Positions 39,524-51,655 of a stretch of DNA of 64,000 nt are shown piece by piece. The notes under the pieces are model-generated. The model was given only the letters and a program-made list of their open reading frames with translations, did no database searches and was not told the origin of the DNA. Each line of letters opens with the position of its first letter. Position 1 is the first letter of the stretch. The stretch is from Parapristionchus giblindavisi. Its lineage: Eukaryota > Nematoda > Chromadorea > Rhabditida > Diplogasteridae. The stretch spans positions 558,001-622,000 of the forward strand of contig CALSFV010000209.1 of the NCBI GenBank assembly GCA_943737045.1, in the 5' to 3' direction. The translations under genes were made by a program, and so were the position numbers.

Positions 39524-40480
39524 TATATATATATCCGGATGGGCAAATAAGATACTTCGTGGCTACTCGTGAGATAAGCGGGACATATGCCTTCGTGAAT
39601 AAATAATATCTTATTTGCCCATCAATAAATTAATAATCACCATTTTCGGACCAGTGTGATTTGCCTTTTAATTGTTTTTTTCTCATTAATAAAAATTTTG
39701 TTTCGGCTTCTTTAGTCATTAAAAGAGCTTTTTATCACGGAATCTCATGATAAAGACTTTGATAATTCAAAAAAATCATACACAAAGAAAATAAAACATG
39801 TCGTAAAATGCGCCCCGCAGCGGAGCGCAGCGCAGAATGTGTACACAACACGACCGGGCTGTACTGTATTTGCTACGTCGAAGATGAGCATGATCATATA
39901 TTAACAGTGCAAAAGGTGAATATCGAGAAAGGTGAAATGGGGTGAAAGGCAATAGATCTTGTCAACATTCATCCATTTAAATTGAAAGTTATCCGATGCC
40001 CATAAGACATTTCAGATGGTCAAGGGTGGCAAGCCCGTTTTATAAATATTTATTGAGAATAATTATTCTTCAAGAAATTTCATAGAATTTTTAGTTATAA
40101 GAACATTATATAATTTTTACTTTTTTTTTCAGCTGGAGGCCAAAGATTTGTTGTGTCTGTGGATATTCTTGGAATTTATGTCTTGTGTTTTCCGTATAAA
40201 ACGTACTTGCCTAAGCGAATGACAAATCTGTTGAAAATACCAAGAGAACGCATGCAAAAAGTATCCTTCAGAACCAAATATTTCGCCTACACTCTCTCAC
40301 TTTCCTCTCGATTATCACTCCACAAATAAAAATCGAAACCAACTGACCTTGACCACACTGATTTGCTATTTCTAAAAGAGCCATCATGTTTCTGAACAAT
40401 GCACAAACGAGAAAATATCAAATTTTTATTTCAGTGTTGGTTACATTAAAAAAAAAAACATCTAAAATGGGATAACTGGA
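38450..40480. other. No recognised gene; low-complexity patches
   Basis: cggcaattgccgg-type low complexity at 39180-39275 (related to 41724-41830, both begin cagggg/cagggatg), a poly-G run at 38902-38915, and the (TA)n at 39440. ORF 38621-38887 has no recognised domain. Confidence 0.4.
39440..39534. repeat. (TA)n microsatellite
   Basis: About 47 TA units with one break near 39516. Confidence 0.95.
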
Positions 40481-40486
40481 CTATGT

Positions 40487-41008
40487 CACGGGTCTCCTGT
40501 AAAAGTGTAGCAAAATCGGCCCTCTCTGCCACTAGGAAATATTTTTTGTCTCCGATTTCGATGAATGTCTTTTGGTAGATGTGGTTGTTAGTCATGAGAA
40601 GGCCTGGCTACTTTATTGGACCAAAATCGCAGATTATCGATTTTTGTGACCTACCACATAAACGATCATAACTCGATCAATTTTGATCGTACAGTGAGCA
40701 GAGAGGTGTCATTCGAACAGTATTCTAAAGCTCTCCAAAAATGTTCTTTATGATCCGTTCGCTGCTAAGTCGTATTTAGGGCGAAAAACGCGAAAATCAT
40801 ATTTATTGACCAAAAAAGCGAAGTGATCGAGGTATGATCGTTTATGTGGTAGGTCTCAAAAAATCGATAATCTGCGATTTTGGTCCAATAAAGTAGCCAG
40901 GCCTTCTCATGACTCCCAACCACATCTACCAAAAGACTTTCATCGAAATCGGAGACAAAAAATGTTTCCTAGTGGCAGGAGTTGCTACACTTTTACAGGA
41001 GACCCGTG
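40487..41008. mobile_element. 520-bp fold-back element
   Basis: Ends cacgggtctcctgtaaaagt and its inverse. Arms of about 220 bp (ccaaaatcgcagattatcga). No coding content. A similar terminal word (tttttacaggagatccgtg) occurs at 62378-62396. Confidence 0.7.
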
Positions 41009-41959
41009 ATGTGTGATATGAAAAAAAACTCACATTTTTCAATAATACTGATGCGTCATTCTTTCATTTTACAGGATATCATAGGCCAGATGTCAAATAG
41101 AGGTTGTCGTCTCATTTCCATGACTTTCTGTCAAATGTCAAATGTCAAATGGTTGCCAACGCATCTCCATCATTAACTGTCAAATCACGATTATTGGCAA
41201 TACTCTCTAGCAGACAAAGAAAGCGAGAGAGTGTGGCCAGAGCGGAGAGTTTCAAATTAGCTTGGGGTATCGCTTTAAAAGGATAATAGGCAATTCAGAC
41301 ACATAATTTTTGTCTGAAAAGTGGATAAAACAGTCAATTATGCAATTAACCGAATACTGAAGCATGAAAAACATGATATTTTTTTCACTTTTTAAATATT
41401 CTACAGCAGTGCATTGGACAAACTAATCCACACTAAAACCTTTAGAATCCTCTTCATCAAGACAGTGAAAAGGATAAAAATGGGCATCTTGTTAAGTTTT
41501 GTCAAATTTTGTCACAATTTTCCATGAATGTTTCACTTTTTCTCGGTTTAGTACTTTTTTACATTAAATGTTTTTGATTTTTTTGAGAAAAATTCAAAAA
41601 AATCAAAATCAAAAAATCCCAGCCCTGGTTTCAATACCATATCTTCCTCGCAGCATGACTTTAAAGAAATTCTCCTTCAAGAATAGAACAAAAGAAAAGA
41701 AGAAAAATATCATTTTATTTCAGGGATGCCGCACGCAAGGGGTTGCCGGTTTGCCGATTTGCCGAACATTTGCCGGATTTCTGTACCGGCAATTTCGGCA
41801 ACATTTTAAAATTCGGCAATGTACAGGGACTTATTAAACGTGACACCCGTAAAATCGGAATATCTATTTTGCAAAAAAAAATTTCGAGTTCAGTTCGAAT
41901 ATTTACTAGATAATCTTCAATCATCTGGGAACACAATAAAACAATCATTGCCCGATTCT

Positions 41960-42436
41960 GACTTCATAGGTCTTGATGACGTAATTGAGGCGTATACGTC
42001 TATCACGATACGCACGTAGGTGGTGTCCATGTTCGACCACTACTTCTCCAAGGATTTCTTCAAGGATTCCATATTTGGATGGGGAGTAGTGCAGCCATCT
42101 CCTCCAAGGTGCCTCGGATGGAGTAGACCAGGGGGCTGACATCGGGCGAGGAGGAAGCCTATCATCTTCTCGGATGAAATCGGGAAAGTGTTCCTTTCAC
42201 CACGCCTTAATGTGACCTATCTCAATGACCTCTTCATTGCGAACACTATTTCTCTGTTCTCTAACAACGAGAGAGCATAGACCGTAGAAGAGACCATTGA
42301 CAGAGGATTCGACCCCTTCATCAATTTTAGCCTTGTAAACTGGCGCTCCATCCTGCTCGGAGGTCCACAAGGAGTTGCCGAAGTGGGAACTGCTCCAGAG
42401 GAGTTGGGCGTCCTTGACTATCTTCGCGATTAACAT
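41960..42436 (-). pseudogene. Tc1/mariner-type transposase remnant
   Basis: The minus strand reads LIAKIVKDAQLLWSSSHFG, then SEQDGAPVYKAKID (compare EQDGAP-x-H around the second catalytic Asp of Tc1/mariner transposases) and, after an interruption, SSPDVSPLVYSIRGTLEE (compare SPDLNPLDY-type third Asp). A GGGAGCG-family repeat fragment (about 42200-42300) lies between the two blocks. Only the C-terminal third survives, with frame shifts. Confidence 0.65.
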
Positions 42437-42444
42437 ATTTGTTG

Positions 42445-42610
42445 AAATGCATTACAGTGTATTTGTAGTTTGTCGAAATGTATTACAGTGTATTTGTAGT
42501 AGACAGTTGACGAAATGCATTACAGTGTATTTGTGGTAGACAGTAGACGAAATGCATTACAGTGTATTTGTAGCATTTCAGTGTATTTGTAGTAGACAGT
42601 ATATTTGTAG
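42445..42610. repeat. Short tandem repeat (cattacagtgtatttgtag)
   Basis: Four to five degenerate units of gaaatgcattacagtgtatt-tgtagtagacag. Confidence 0.75.
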
Positions 42611-42992
42611 TTTATGAACGCAAATTTGCGCTGGCTACATTATTAGTATACAAGACAGGTGCAAAAGAATCGATCTAAAAAAATACGACATTCGTGGCTC
42701 TTTCTCTCTGTCACAATTGCGTCTTCATGTATTACATAACTTCGTTAAAGGAGCCTAACCTCACTATGGTCTCTTCGACGCGCAATGCTTTCTCATTGTT
42801 AGATTACAGAGATATAGTGTGCACATTGTAGGGACCATTAAGAGAGGTTACGCTCCCATTAATTAGCGTTGGTCGTTTCATGGTACAATGCAGATAAATT
42901 GTAATTCATTGTCAAACGTCTATCACTTTTAGGTGTTTTTCATTCGTCTTCCTGAGCTGTCCCCATCAGTGATGAAGTAATCACAGTCTTCT

Positions 42993-43565
42993 ATGTCGTG
43001 GGTTACGGTAGTTCAGGTTATAACCGGCATCGAGCTTACGCTAGCCATCGCACTTTACTGCGTCTTGATTGCTGCAATTTTCAACAGACACAATGAAAGA
43101 GTTACGCCGATTTTTCGTCTGGTTATTCTTGTTTTTGCTACTCATGGGATCGCTTTTTCTGTTCTATTCATGATGTGTACAGCGGTGAGCGTTTGACACC
43201 TTCTTGATTAATAAAATAATAAAAATAAGTATCAGTGACTTAAATTCATTGACAAAATTGCGGAAGATATTGATATTGCGGATTACTATTGTCGCAGATG
43301 AACAAACAGTAATATGTGCGAAAAACCTTATCAAGATAGTAATTATAGTTATTTAATAATATGGTAGCAAAGCTTCCTTTAATGTGCTGCTTCAGGGTCA
43401 CATCTTTGTCGATGGTAATTTCGCCATTCCGGTGTTGAATCCCATCATGGTCTTCTTTCCAAAATGGATGCAAGATATTCTAGTTGTGTCTGCATCCGTC
43501 TCGTCCCTGCTTATGTGGCAATTGATCACCGGACCTTGTATAATACAGTACATCGGCATGATAAG
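42993..43565 (+). pseudogene. Serpentine chemoreceptor N-terminal half (gene E), second receptor type
   Basis: Two exons join in phase: 42993-43184 (64 codons, donor GTGAGC) and 43396-43565 (acceptor CTTCAG). The first encodes TM1 and TM2 with NRHNERVTP between them. The second encodes GHIFVDGNFAIPVLNP and MQDILVVSASVSSLL helices. The layout resembles the nematode Srg/Srv-like receptors rather than gene D, but the family is not certain. The reading then runs into a 130-bp perfect hairpin (43603-43732), and the middle of the receptor is missing before a TM6-like exon at 44465-44650. The second exon is duplicated on the minus strand at 62739-62907, where the hairpin is absent. Probably broken. 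Confidence 0.6.
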
Positions 43566-43602
43566 GTTAGGCCTGCGTTATGGCTCTCGTCCCGTGGCCG
43601 TA

Positions 43603-43732
43603 TGCAAGAACAACGGGAAAACCGTTTTCCGGGAAAATGTGACGTCATTAGCGTAGGCGGAGGATTTTTGGAAAACGCCTCCGCCTACGCTAATGACGTC
43701 ACATTTTCCCGGAAAACGGTTCTTGCATACGT
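43603..43732. mobile_element. 130-bp near-perfect hairpin in gene E
   Basis: The arm gtatgcaagaac...aaaaccgttttccgggaaaa, rich in gtgacgtcattagcgtaggc, folds back on itself almost perfectly. It is absent from the inverted copy at about 62700, so it inserted after duplication. Confidence 0.7.
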
Positions 43733-43817
43733 CCACAGTTGTTATCAAAAAAAGGAAAAAAAGAACGTTATCAAAACTATTTTGAGTTGAAAATTTATAC
43801 AAAATACAATTAACTTA

Positions 43818-44257
43818 CAAGGGGAAGCACCTAACTTTACGGAGGAGATTCTGAATTCGACCCATATGCGCAGGTGCAGCTATAGCTCCATAGGTGGTGG
43901 TTGCCCAAAAGTAGCTTAAAAATTGCTAGGATCAACTACCAGAGTCGGAAAATCGATAATTCGTCGGACCGTGACCCTCTGGTTCGACTTCCGTTTAATT
44001 CAATTTCATCTTTTATGAACGTTTTTGAAATTATACTTATGTACATAATAAAAGATGCATATGAGATAATGTCAAAATTGAGGGATCATAATCCGACGAA
44101 TTATCTATTTTTTGGGCTCTGGTAAATCATCATTTGCACTCATCATGGGCTCTGGTACATCATCATTGAAAAAACTTTTGTGCACCCCTCACCTAGCTGC
44201 ACCTGCGCGTGTGGGTCGATTTCAGAATCTCCTCCGTAAAGTTTGGTGCTTCCCTTG
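43818..44257. mobile_element. 440-bp CAAGGGG fold-back MITE
   Basis: Inverted ends caaggggaagcacctaactt / cttgctt-type right end, flanked by TTA on both sides. No coding content. It is the un-nested reference copy for the 58186-62615 element. Confidence 0.7.
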
Positions 44258-44317
44258 TTAGCTGTTCTGAGTTCTGAGCTGATCGAATTCATAAACCTTC
44301 AAAATAATTCAGTATGT

Positions 44318-44436
44318 TAAAGGCACACCCGAGCTAATTTTAAAATCTCGTCTCTGGTACTCATCTCTCGCTTTCTTGTCTACGAGAGAGTGTTGCCAGA
44401 GTGGAGAGTAAAACTAGCTTGGGTGTGCATTAAAAT
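44318..44436. mobile_element. TTAA MITE, family ggcacacccgagctaatttt
   Basis: About 115 bp, inverted ends, TTAA each side. Other members: 4430-4550, 4490-4660 (degenerate), 5085-5225, 11848-11950, 35957-36066, 41180-41280, 49195-49305, 56825-56942 and 58012-58130. The arms contain ctctcg-cttct-tgtctacgagag. Confidence 0.65.
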
Positions 44437-44459
44437 GTTCACCTCTCAATGAAATTCGA

Positions 44460-44655
44460 TTCAGAAAAGAAATGTCGATGTACAAACGATTCGTAATTGC
44501 CTACTCAATCTCTTTCGTATGCTTATTTATCGACGTCGTTAGTGATTGTTTTATTATATTCCTAGGTAATGAAGACCATTTCAGTACGTATCAACTAATA
44601 TCGTTCCTACCGATGAATATGCGAGATCACTGGCGAAGGTGTCGAGAATCTTGAA
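44460..44655 (+). pseudogene. Chemoreceptor TM6-like exon (gene E, downstream part)
   Basis: After a TTCAG acceptor the frame reads KEMSMYKRF, then a strongly hydrophobic helix (SISFVCLFIDVVSDCF) and QLISFLPMN, as in the late transmembrane part of nematode receptors. It is nearly identical to a minus-strand copy at 57762-57971, where the same ORF has a different tail. It follows gene E on the same strand, with the CAAGGGG fold-back and a TTAA MITE in the intervening sequence. A splice donor GTAATG may lie after FLG. Exact exon limits are uncertain. Confidence 0.45.
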
Positions 44656-44951
44656 AGATGATGCCCCCGACGCTCTTCCTGTCCCCCTCCTAAATTGTCT
44701 CCTCCAAGAACTCATAGCGGAAGTACGCCAGGTAAGTCGAGCACTGGCACGCAATCTGTCCCCAGTCCCACCCAGACGCAAGCCAAAGAAGTTCCCCAAC
44801 TAAGTTCTCTATTTTTCTCTAAAAATGCATTAATTCTTTATAATTCATGGGACCTGTAAACTTTCAGGGGAACCATATAGTATTAGTGTGTGTCATAAGT
44901 TCGGTAAATTTTTCCCAGAAAACAATAAAATGTCAATATTTTTTACCTCAA

Positions 44952-45930
44952 TCAATGATGGAAGACAATATACTCCCCGTCTGCATCCGCCACCGCTTGC
45001 CATCGTTCAGCCAGCTTGCGGATACCATCCTTCCAAAACCATTTCGGCCGCGAGTCAATCCATGACCTGATCTGGCACTCGAGGTCGGCCTTCTTATCGA
45101 TCTTCTTCCCGGTAGTCGGGAAGTAAGGGGAGTACGGTGGGTGAGGGATGTGGTCGAACCCAACTGCTGTAGCATGGCCGAGGGAACTTTCGCCACATGG
45201 GGTCTGGCGTTGTCCAAGAGAAGTTGCTTCTGGAAGCGTGGCGGTCGGACCAGAAAGAGTCTCTTGCCCACCTCCTCCAGTTCGTTGCAGAGGTCCCTCG
45301 CGGTCACCTTGTGGCCCTTATCCAGGACCCTCCAGTATACGGTGCCGTGGGAGCAATAATGGAAGCTGAACAAAACCTTCTTTCCGTGCACATCGCGACG
45401 AACGAAAGTCGGCACTGGGTCCCCAGGCGAGACCCAGACGGGGGTCTTAACAGGGTTCTTGCAGAGGCAATACTTCTCGTCTTGGGTGACTATGGAGTCC
45501 AGACTCCTCAGCGTTGGGAAACGGGAGAGGTTTGCGAGATTCGCTTTTTCTTCTGGCCAGGGGTGAGGTCGGGGGAACTTGGTTGGGAAGTCGGGGTTTC
45601 TTTCCATGAGCACGCAGGATCTTGTGGGTGGTTTTGAGAGAAGTGTGGATGGTGGCCAGGACATGCCTGTGTTCTGTTTGAGGGTTGCGAGGACACAGGC
45701 CTTCGGTTTACTGTCACTGGGCTACCCGACCTCGGATTGTCTTCCACATTCTTGTCGCCCACAGAGAAGCGATGGAACCAGTTGTACACTGTCATTAGGC
45801 AGGGGGCATAAGGGCCATGTCTTTACACCAGTTCCTCTTGGGCAGCCTTGCTCTTGACACCCGAACGGAAGAGCTCACGAATAGACTCGTGGATGTGGGT
45901 CTGAGTGGGTTTGGAAACAGAGCCATGCTG
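44952..45930 (-). pseudogene. mariner-type transposase, frameshifted remnant
   Basis: Minus-strand blocks in mariner order: HIHESIRELFRSGVKSKAA, WFHRFSVGDKNVEDNPRSG (the paired-type N-terminal DNA-binding part), then the catalytic region with DEKYCLCKN, TVYWRVLDKG, LLLDNARPHVA (second catalytic Asp) and C-terminal KWFWKDGIRKLAERW. The third catalytic Asp (YSPD in active mariners) reads YSPYF here. Frame shifts and a stop separate the blocks. About 330 residues in total, close to family length. GC content is higher than in the flanks. Dead. Confidence 0.8.
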
Positions 45931-46071
45931 CAAGTAGAATGAATGTTATACAATGGGGCAAAAACATAGCAAAGTGTTAGAGGTATTCAATGCGGATGCG
46001 AACCCGATACACGAACAACACGTAAAGGAGAAAACTTTATTCAAGGAAAGAATTTACATTCATTTTTGCGT

Positions 46072-48523
46072 TCATTTTTGATTGTCATGAGTTCGATCCC
46101 CCTGCCGCAATATTCTTTTGCTGATTTTGTTGTTGTCGAAATATTGAAATGTTTTGCTGTGAGTATGAAAGCTAGAAAAGAGAACATCTTACCAGTGTGA
46201 ACTTCAACAACAAAATGAGTATGTGGGTACAGTAAAAAATAAGAATTTCACATCTCGGGCACATAATTAAAGGACAGGTACAGTAGACGACAAAATTATA
46301 TCATATTTTATTTTTCAAAGAATATTTCCAGCAAGGATCGATGAAACTTGATATGGCTCCTACATCATATACATGCACTGTTGTGTAGCACAACCACCTG
46401 TAGTAGAAGACAAGTCCTCGAAAAGAAATACAAATATTGCGAAATTTTCGATTTTGCCAATATTCGATTTTTCCGTGATATTTTGTTAAAATTTTTATCG
46501 TTCTTTGTAAAGCATATTTCAATTCCATTTATACACATGGTGTATGCAGTGGATCTAGAGATGATGTAGAACACGCAAACTGAGTTGTTAACAGCAGGGG
46601 AGAATAACCAAAGCTACAGTAATCAGGACGTACTCAAATGAAACTTTGCCAGCAAATAATTAATGAGCAGAAATCGATCGCTGATTTCTACAGGCGTAGT
46701 GATATGCAGGGAAGTTCCTCGTGTTACGGCCAGCAAGAATAAATAGGGTAGAGCTCATATTAGCTATAGTCTCGAAGATAGAAACATCCTAGATATCTCT
46801 ATACTTGGCCTCTACTTCACTTTTCCTTATATTTCTCGTCGAATTTCCTTTGCAAATCATCCCAATCCATACGTACGTAATCTTCATTCTCACTAAAAGA
46901 ATTTATGACTACATGAACGAGGATCTATGAAGAAGTCGCAAAGTTACAAGAAAAAAATTAAAGATGGGTAGAGTTGGAATAATGTGAAACTAAAATTAGC
47001 GTTGAATATAATTAATTCTCGTTGATTTAGTTGAAGCATATTTCGATTAAATCTGGTCGATACCACACGCTACCTTTATTTGAAACGCTCATAACAATCA
47101 TTGTGTTCATGATTAACAATATATCTAAGATACACATTATTCCAACTCTATCCATCTTTAATTAATTTCTTGTAACTTTGCGACTTCTTCATAGATCCTC
47201 GTTCATGTAGTCATAAATTCTTTTAGTGAAAATGAAGATCACGTACGTATGGATTGGGATGATTTTCAAAGGAAATTCGACGAGAAATATAAGGAAAAGT
47301 GAAGTAGAGGCCAAGAATAGAGATATCTAGGATGTTTCTATCTTCGAGACTATAGCTACTATGAGCTCTACCCTATTTATTCTTGCTGGCCGTAACACGT
47401 GGAACTTCCCTGCACATCCGTACGCTTGTAGAAATCAGCGATCGATTTCTGTTCATTAATGGATTTCTGGCAAAGTTCCATTTGAGTAGGTCCTGATTAC
47501 TGTAGCTTTGGTTATTCTCCCCTGCTGTTAACTACTCAGTTAGTGTGTTCTACATCATCTCTCGATCTACTGCATACACCATGTGTATAAATGGAATTGA
47601 AATACGCTTTACAAAGAACGATAAAAATTTTAACAAAATATCACGGAAAAATCGAATATTGGCAAAATCGAAAATTTCGCAATATTTGTATTTCTTTTCG
47701 AGGACTTGTCTTCTACTACAGGTGGTTGTACTACACAACAGTGCATGTATATGATGTAGGAGCCATATCAAGTTTCATCGATCCTTGCTGGAAATATTCT
47801 TTGAAAAATAAAATATGATATAATTTTGTCGTCTACTGTAGACAATGAGTTCAAAAACGGAAGCATATAAAGTACTCGCATGATCGTTGATCTTTGAATT
47901 CTCATATCTTTTTTCAGGTCATTCATCGCATGACCTCGACCTCGTCTGAGAGGAGTAGTGAGGGAGAGGGAGGGGATTGCAAAAATAATGCCATGAAAAA
48001 TTCAAAGTTAAATTTATCATCTTCATCATGAGTCAATCAATGAAAGACCTGAAAACAGCTATGAGAGTTCAAAGATCAAAGATCATGCGAGTACGTTAAA
48101 TGCTTCCATTTTTGAAACTATCTGTTCATTAATTATGTGCCCGAGATGCGAAATTCTTTTTTCACTTCACTCATTTTGTTGTTAAAGTTCACACTGATAA
48201 GATGTTCTCTCTTTTCTAACTTTCATCATAGGGGCGCGTGAAAACGAATTCTTTTTGCACACAGTCTTGCCTTCCCTTGCGGGGCCTTGCGCATAGCTTT
48301 GCCTCGCAAAAATTGGAAAAGTTCCAGTCAAATTTATAGTAAAATTGCCATGCGCATAGCCTTGCCTTGCAATTCCCCAGTTTGCGCACAACCTTTCCCC
48401 CAGCGTGCCCACCTATGAACTTTCATAATCACAGCAAAACATTTCAGTCTTTCGACAACAATAAAACCAGCAAAAGATGTTTGCGACAGGGGGGATCGAA
48501 CTCATGACAATCAAAAATGAACG
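46072..48523. mobile_element. 2.4-kb giant palindrome, two facing copies of a SINE-bearing unit
   Basis: The left arm from about 46072 to 47050 is inverted in 47060-48523 with high identity (both encode mirrored versions of the same non-functional ORFs). Each outer arm has a tRNA-like block (46075-46105 plus; 48490-48520 minus). The right arm carries two extra insertions, 47843-48125 (itself a hairpin) and about 48232-48418. Confidence 0.75.
47843..48125. mobile_element. Hairpin MITE in the right arm of the giant palindrome
   Basis: gttcaaaaacggaagcat...atgcttccatttttgaaac inverted ends, with arms that include catgatcgttgatctttgaa. Absent from the left arm. Confidence 0.6.
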
Positions 48524-48529
48524 CAGCCA

Positions 48530-48784
48530 CTTTATCCACTACACTACACAAGCATTTGCTCGATAAGTTGATAGAAGAGTTCATGAACTCATCCGGATGG
48601 TTTGTGTGGGATGCCATTCGTATTTCCAAATCACGTAGCCGAATTTCAATGTCAATTTTCTCGATGCTCTTAAACATTTGGCATTGCTTATCAACGGTGT
48701 CCTATCCGAATCGGAGACTGATTCGAATGATATATGTCACTAGTCATATCATATCGCCACGGGAATGTGTTATGGTTCCCTTGT
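48530..48784 (-). repeat. Right half of a CAAGGG element
   Basis: Has the atttcaatgtcaattttctcgatgctc arm and ends gttcccttg (48776-48784), followed by tca. The matching left end is not found, so it is probably truncated by the giant palindrome with which it shares the SINE block. Confidence 0.5.
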
Positions 48785-48894
48785 CAGTAATACCCTCTAA
48801 CTTCTTTTATATGGAAGAATGATGTTTCAAATTTTGTTGGCGCGTGCGTTATTCAGTTAATTATTAATGCTTAGAATAATCGTTCGTTGAGTAA

Positions 48895-49690
48895 GATGAT
48901 CATGTATGGCATCCTTCCGACTCAGACTATTAGCTTTGCAGTCTACATCATCTGTAATTTGAAGGTTACTTCTTACAATACTTGTAGTAACTTATATAGT
49001 AGTCGCTATCTTTGTGTAATAGTAACCTAGCAGTAAGTTAGCATACGTTTTTAAGGTAGATTTCTTTCAGATAAGAAGCTTTCTCAATAGGTATGGTATT
49101 CAGTTTAGTAAGAAAACGATAACGATGCATCGAGAGTTTTTTCACTTGCAAATTGTACAGGTGACGCACATAACTTATATGATTCGATGATGATTAAAGG
49201 CACACCCCAAGCTAATTTTACTTTCCGCCCGGCTAATTTTACTCTCTCGTAGACAAATCAAGCGAGACAGCATGGCTAGAGTGTAGAGTTCCAAATTAGC
49301 TCGTGAAGTGCCATATGTATATATTTTTTTAAATATTTCAAGAAGGCGGTAATTTGGGAATATATACAAACAGCTATAGTCCATGTCATTCACCAGATAA
49401 CTTTCAAAACAACATTTTTACAGTTTCTGATTCCACTTTTCGTGATTTCAATTCCCACTGCAATTCTGATTTTCGGTGCTGTTTCTCAGTACGATCTAGG
49501 GATAGGAACAATTTCGATCACTTTCTCAATATTCTCCGTTCCAATTCTCCAGGTTTCACTAATTGCACTAACGCTGGCAATTTATGTATTTACTTTGCAG
49601 AGTTCCATTTTTATCACAAAATGCAAGTCAAGCAATGCTCACAAAACATCTCACATGGGAAGTTCGAATAAAACGTCACGAACTTTATGA
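48895..49690 (+). pseudogene. Chemoreceptor C-terminal exons, copy B
   Basis: Nearly identical to copy A. The final exon 49343-49690 encodes the same 115-residue TM6-TM7 end, with Ala-Leu for Thr-Met near TM7. The TM5-like exon is at 48895-48985. It lies at the start of the 48785-52050 duplicate block. The upstream part of a receptor gene is absent: the giant palindrome and a CAAGGG element end just before it. Confidence 0.6.
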
Positions 49691-51296
49691 TGAAGCATCA
49701 TATTCGTCTTTTTCCGAAAATGTTACATATTGATCCATTTCGTGGTAGAAGACATCTTGAGCTGGTAAAATTTGCATATTTTTGATTTTTCAAACATTTT
49801 GCAATTGTGTATTCCTTTTTTTCTATATGAGGATAATATATTAATTTTTGATATTTTTTTGCAATCAATACATTTGCTTTTCTCTGTACAAATGACAAAA
49901 GATAATACGAAAATGATCGACTACCACAGTTTTGAAAAGAAACTGATGATAAATGAAATTTGCATTCACAAAGCGCGCAATTTTGCACATATTATACCCC
50001 TCAAAATGTGTGAAGCTTGTGTTTCGGCTTTTGCATGTCAGTGAGCGAATGATGCATAATCCAGATTATCAACGGCTTCGAGTGAGGAAATGTAATTTTT
50101 ATCAATTACAATTACAAAAGGGGAATTCGTAGTGACTACACTGAGAGCAAACTTACCTGGCAAATCGTTACCCCAAATGGTGAATTATTCAACGGCTGAA
50201 TTCACCATTTGGGGTAATCGTTTGCCAGGAAAGTGTATCGGGGTAACGATTTGCCAGGTAAGTTTGCTCTCAGTGTAGATTACGCGATAAAGTATATTCG
50301 AAGATGACACTTTCCGGACTGAATTGGCCTTGAATTATCACTGGCCTAGCCGCGATCACCTGCAGGATTTTGTTTTCCTTGAATAACGAGTTGTATATCA
50401 TTATAATGTATTATTTCTTACAGAGAGATTGCTAATGTGACAAACAATTAGAAAAATGAAAACGTGAAATAAAATATGAAGAAATTGTGTATACACTGCA
50501 ATTACTTGAACAGAGCGAGAGCTATCGCACGAAACAACAAAAAGTGGTAGGGCTTGGTATAGTTACTATATGATTTTCAAAAGAGTTCCATACTGGAACA
50601 ATACGATTACTAATAAATGAAAGATATAGAGAAATAGATGATCGATATGTTTTAAGTTTCATATTGTGGCCACGAGTACGAGTAATTGTATTTGAAAAAA
50701 GAAACAATGAGCGAGGGTCTAAGTCTATAAAATTATGTATAATCTTATATATCATGATAATGTCGTTTTGGATTCGTCTACATTCTAATGAGGGGTGAGC
50801 TTGAGTAGACGGTTGTTGTGGTCAGCGTACGGTAAATGGCACTTCCGAAACACGTGTCCGGAATAATTTGTACCTTTACCTTTTCTTTTACCTTCACTAC
50901 ATAGTTTACGAATTCTTGTTCGATTGCAACTCGGATTGGACATTTTAACTTGCCCTCTTATTCTTTTATTTATAGAAGCTTTGACCTTGAATCTCTGCAG
51001 AAAATAATTTGCATACGCGCTCAATATTTCCTAATTTTCTTTGTTCTCATTACGAAAAAAAAAGCTTTTATATCTTTGTTTTTGTTATTCTAACTAATTT
51101 TAAATTGTAAGAATTTGATAGACACAGTATGATACAAATTCTCTAGTTTCGATCAACAAGGTAGTGAGTAAAATATCAAAAAAATCATCTTTGATTACAT
51201 ACTTCGTTAGTGTTCGTTCTCAGATGGACAACAAAATTATCTTCGACTCTCCATTTCGTATGCACTGTTGGGAAATGGAGAGTCGAAGATAATTTT

Positions 51297-51545
51297 TAAC
51301 GGTAATTCATTCGATAGCTGTTGGGTTACGGTAATTCATTCGATTGCTGTTGGGTTACGGTAATTCATTCAATAGCTGTTGGGTTACGGTAATCCATTCG
51401 ATAGCTGTTGGGTTACGGTAATTCATTCGATAGCCGTTGGGTTACGGTAATTCATTCGATAGCCGTTGGGTGACGGTAATTCATTCGATTGCTGTTGGGT
51501 TATGGTAATTCATTCGATAGCTGTTGGGTTATGGTAATTCATTTG
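51297..51545. repeat. 29-bp minisatellite, copy B
   Basis: About nine units of the same 29-bp sequence, with independent variants (gattgctg, gatagccg). Confidence 0.9.
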
Positions 51546-51655
51546 ATAGCCAGCATTGAGCACGCGGTGGCTTTAGTGCTAAATGTCATCCTGCTTCTTA
51601 CGATTTACAAAAGACAGTCCGATAAAGTTACCCCGTTTTCTTCACGTCTTTGGTG
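51480..51655 (+). pseudogene. Chemoreceptor first exon, copy B (start lost in minisatellite)
   Basis: Reads CWVMVIHLIASIEHA, a TM1 helix, YKRQSDKVTPF. The 5' end is replaced by about nine tandem 29-bp units made from the exon itself, and no ATG in frame is seen (the frame opens only at a TTG). 29 bp is not a multiple of three, so the array shifts frame. Likely non-functional. Confidence 0.5.

Noticed and set aside
45197..45637. 146-residue plus-strand ORF
   Set aside because: Antisense of the mariner transposase remnant, which has clear family motifs on the minus strand.
46301..47818. Mirrored ORF pairs (MELKYALQRT / MFYIISRSTAY)
   Set aside because: Identical ORFs in both arms of a palindrome, no domain and no splice context; the symmetry alone explains the conservation.
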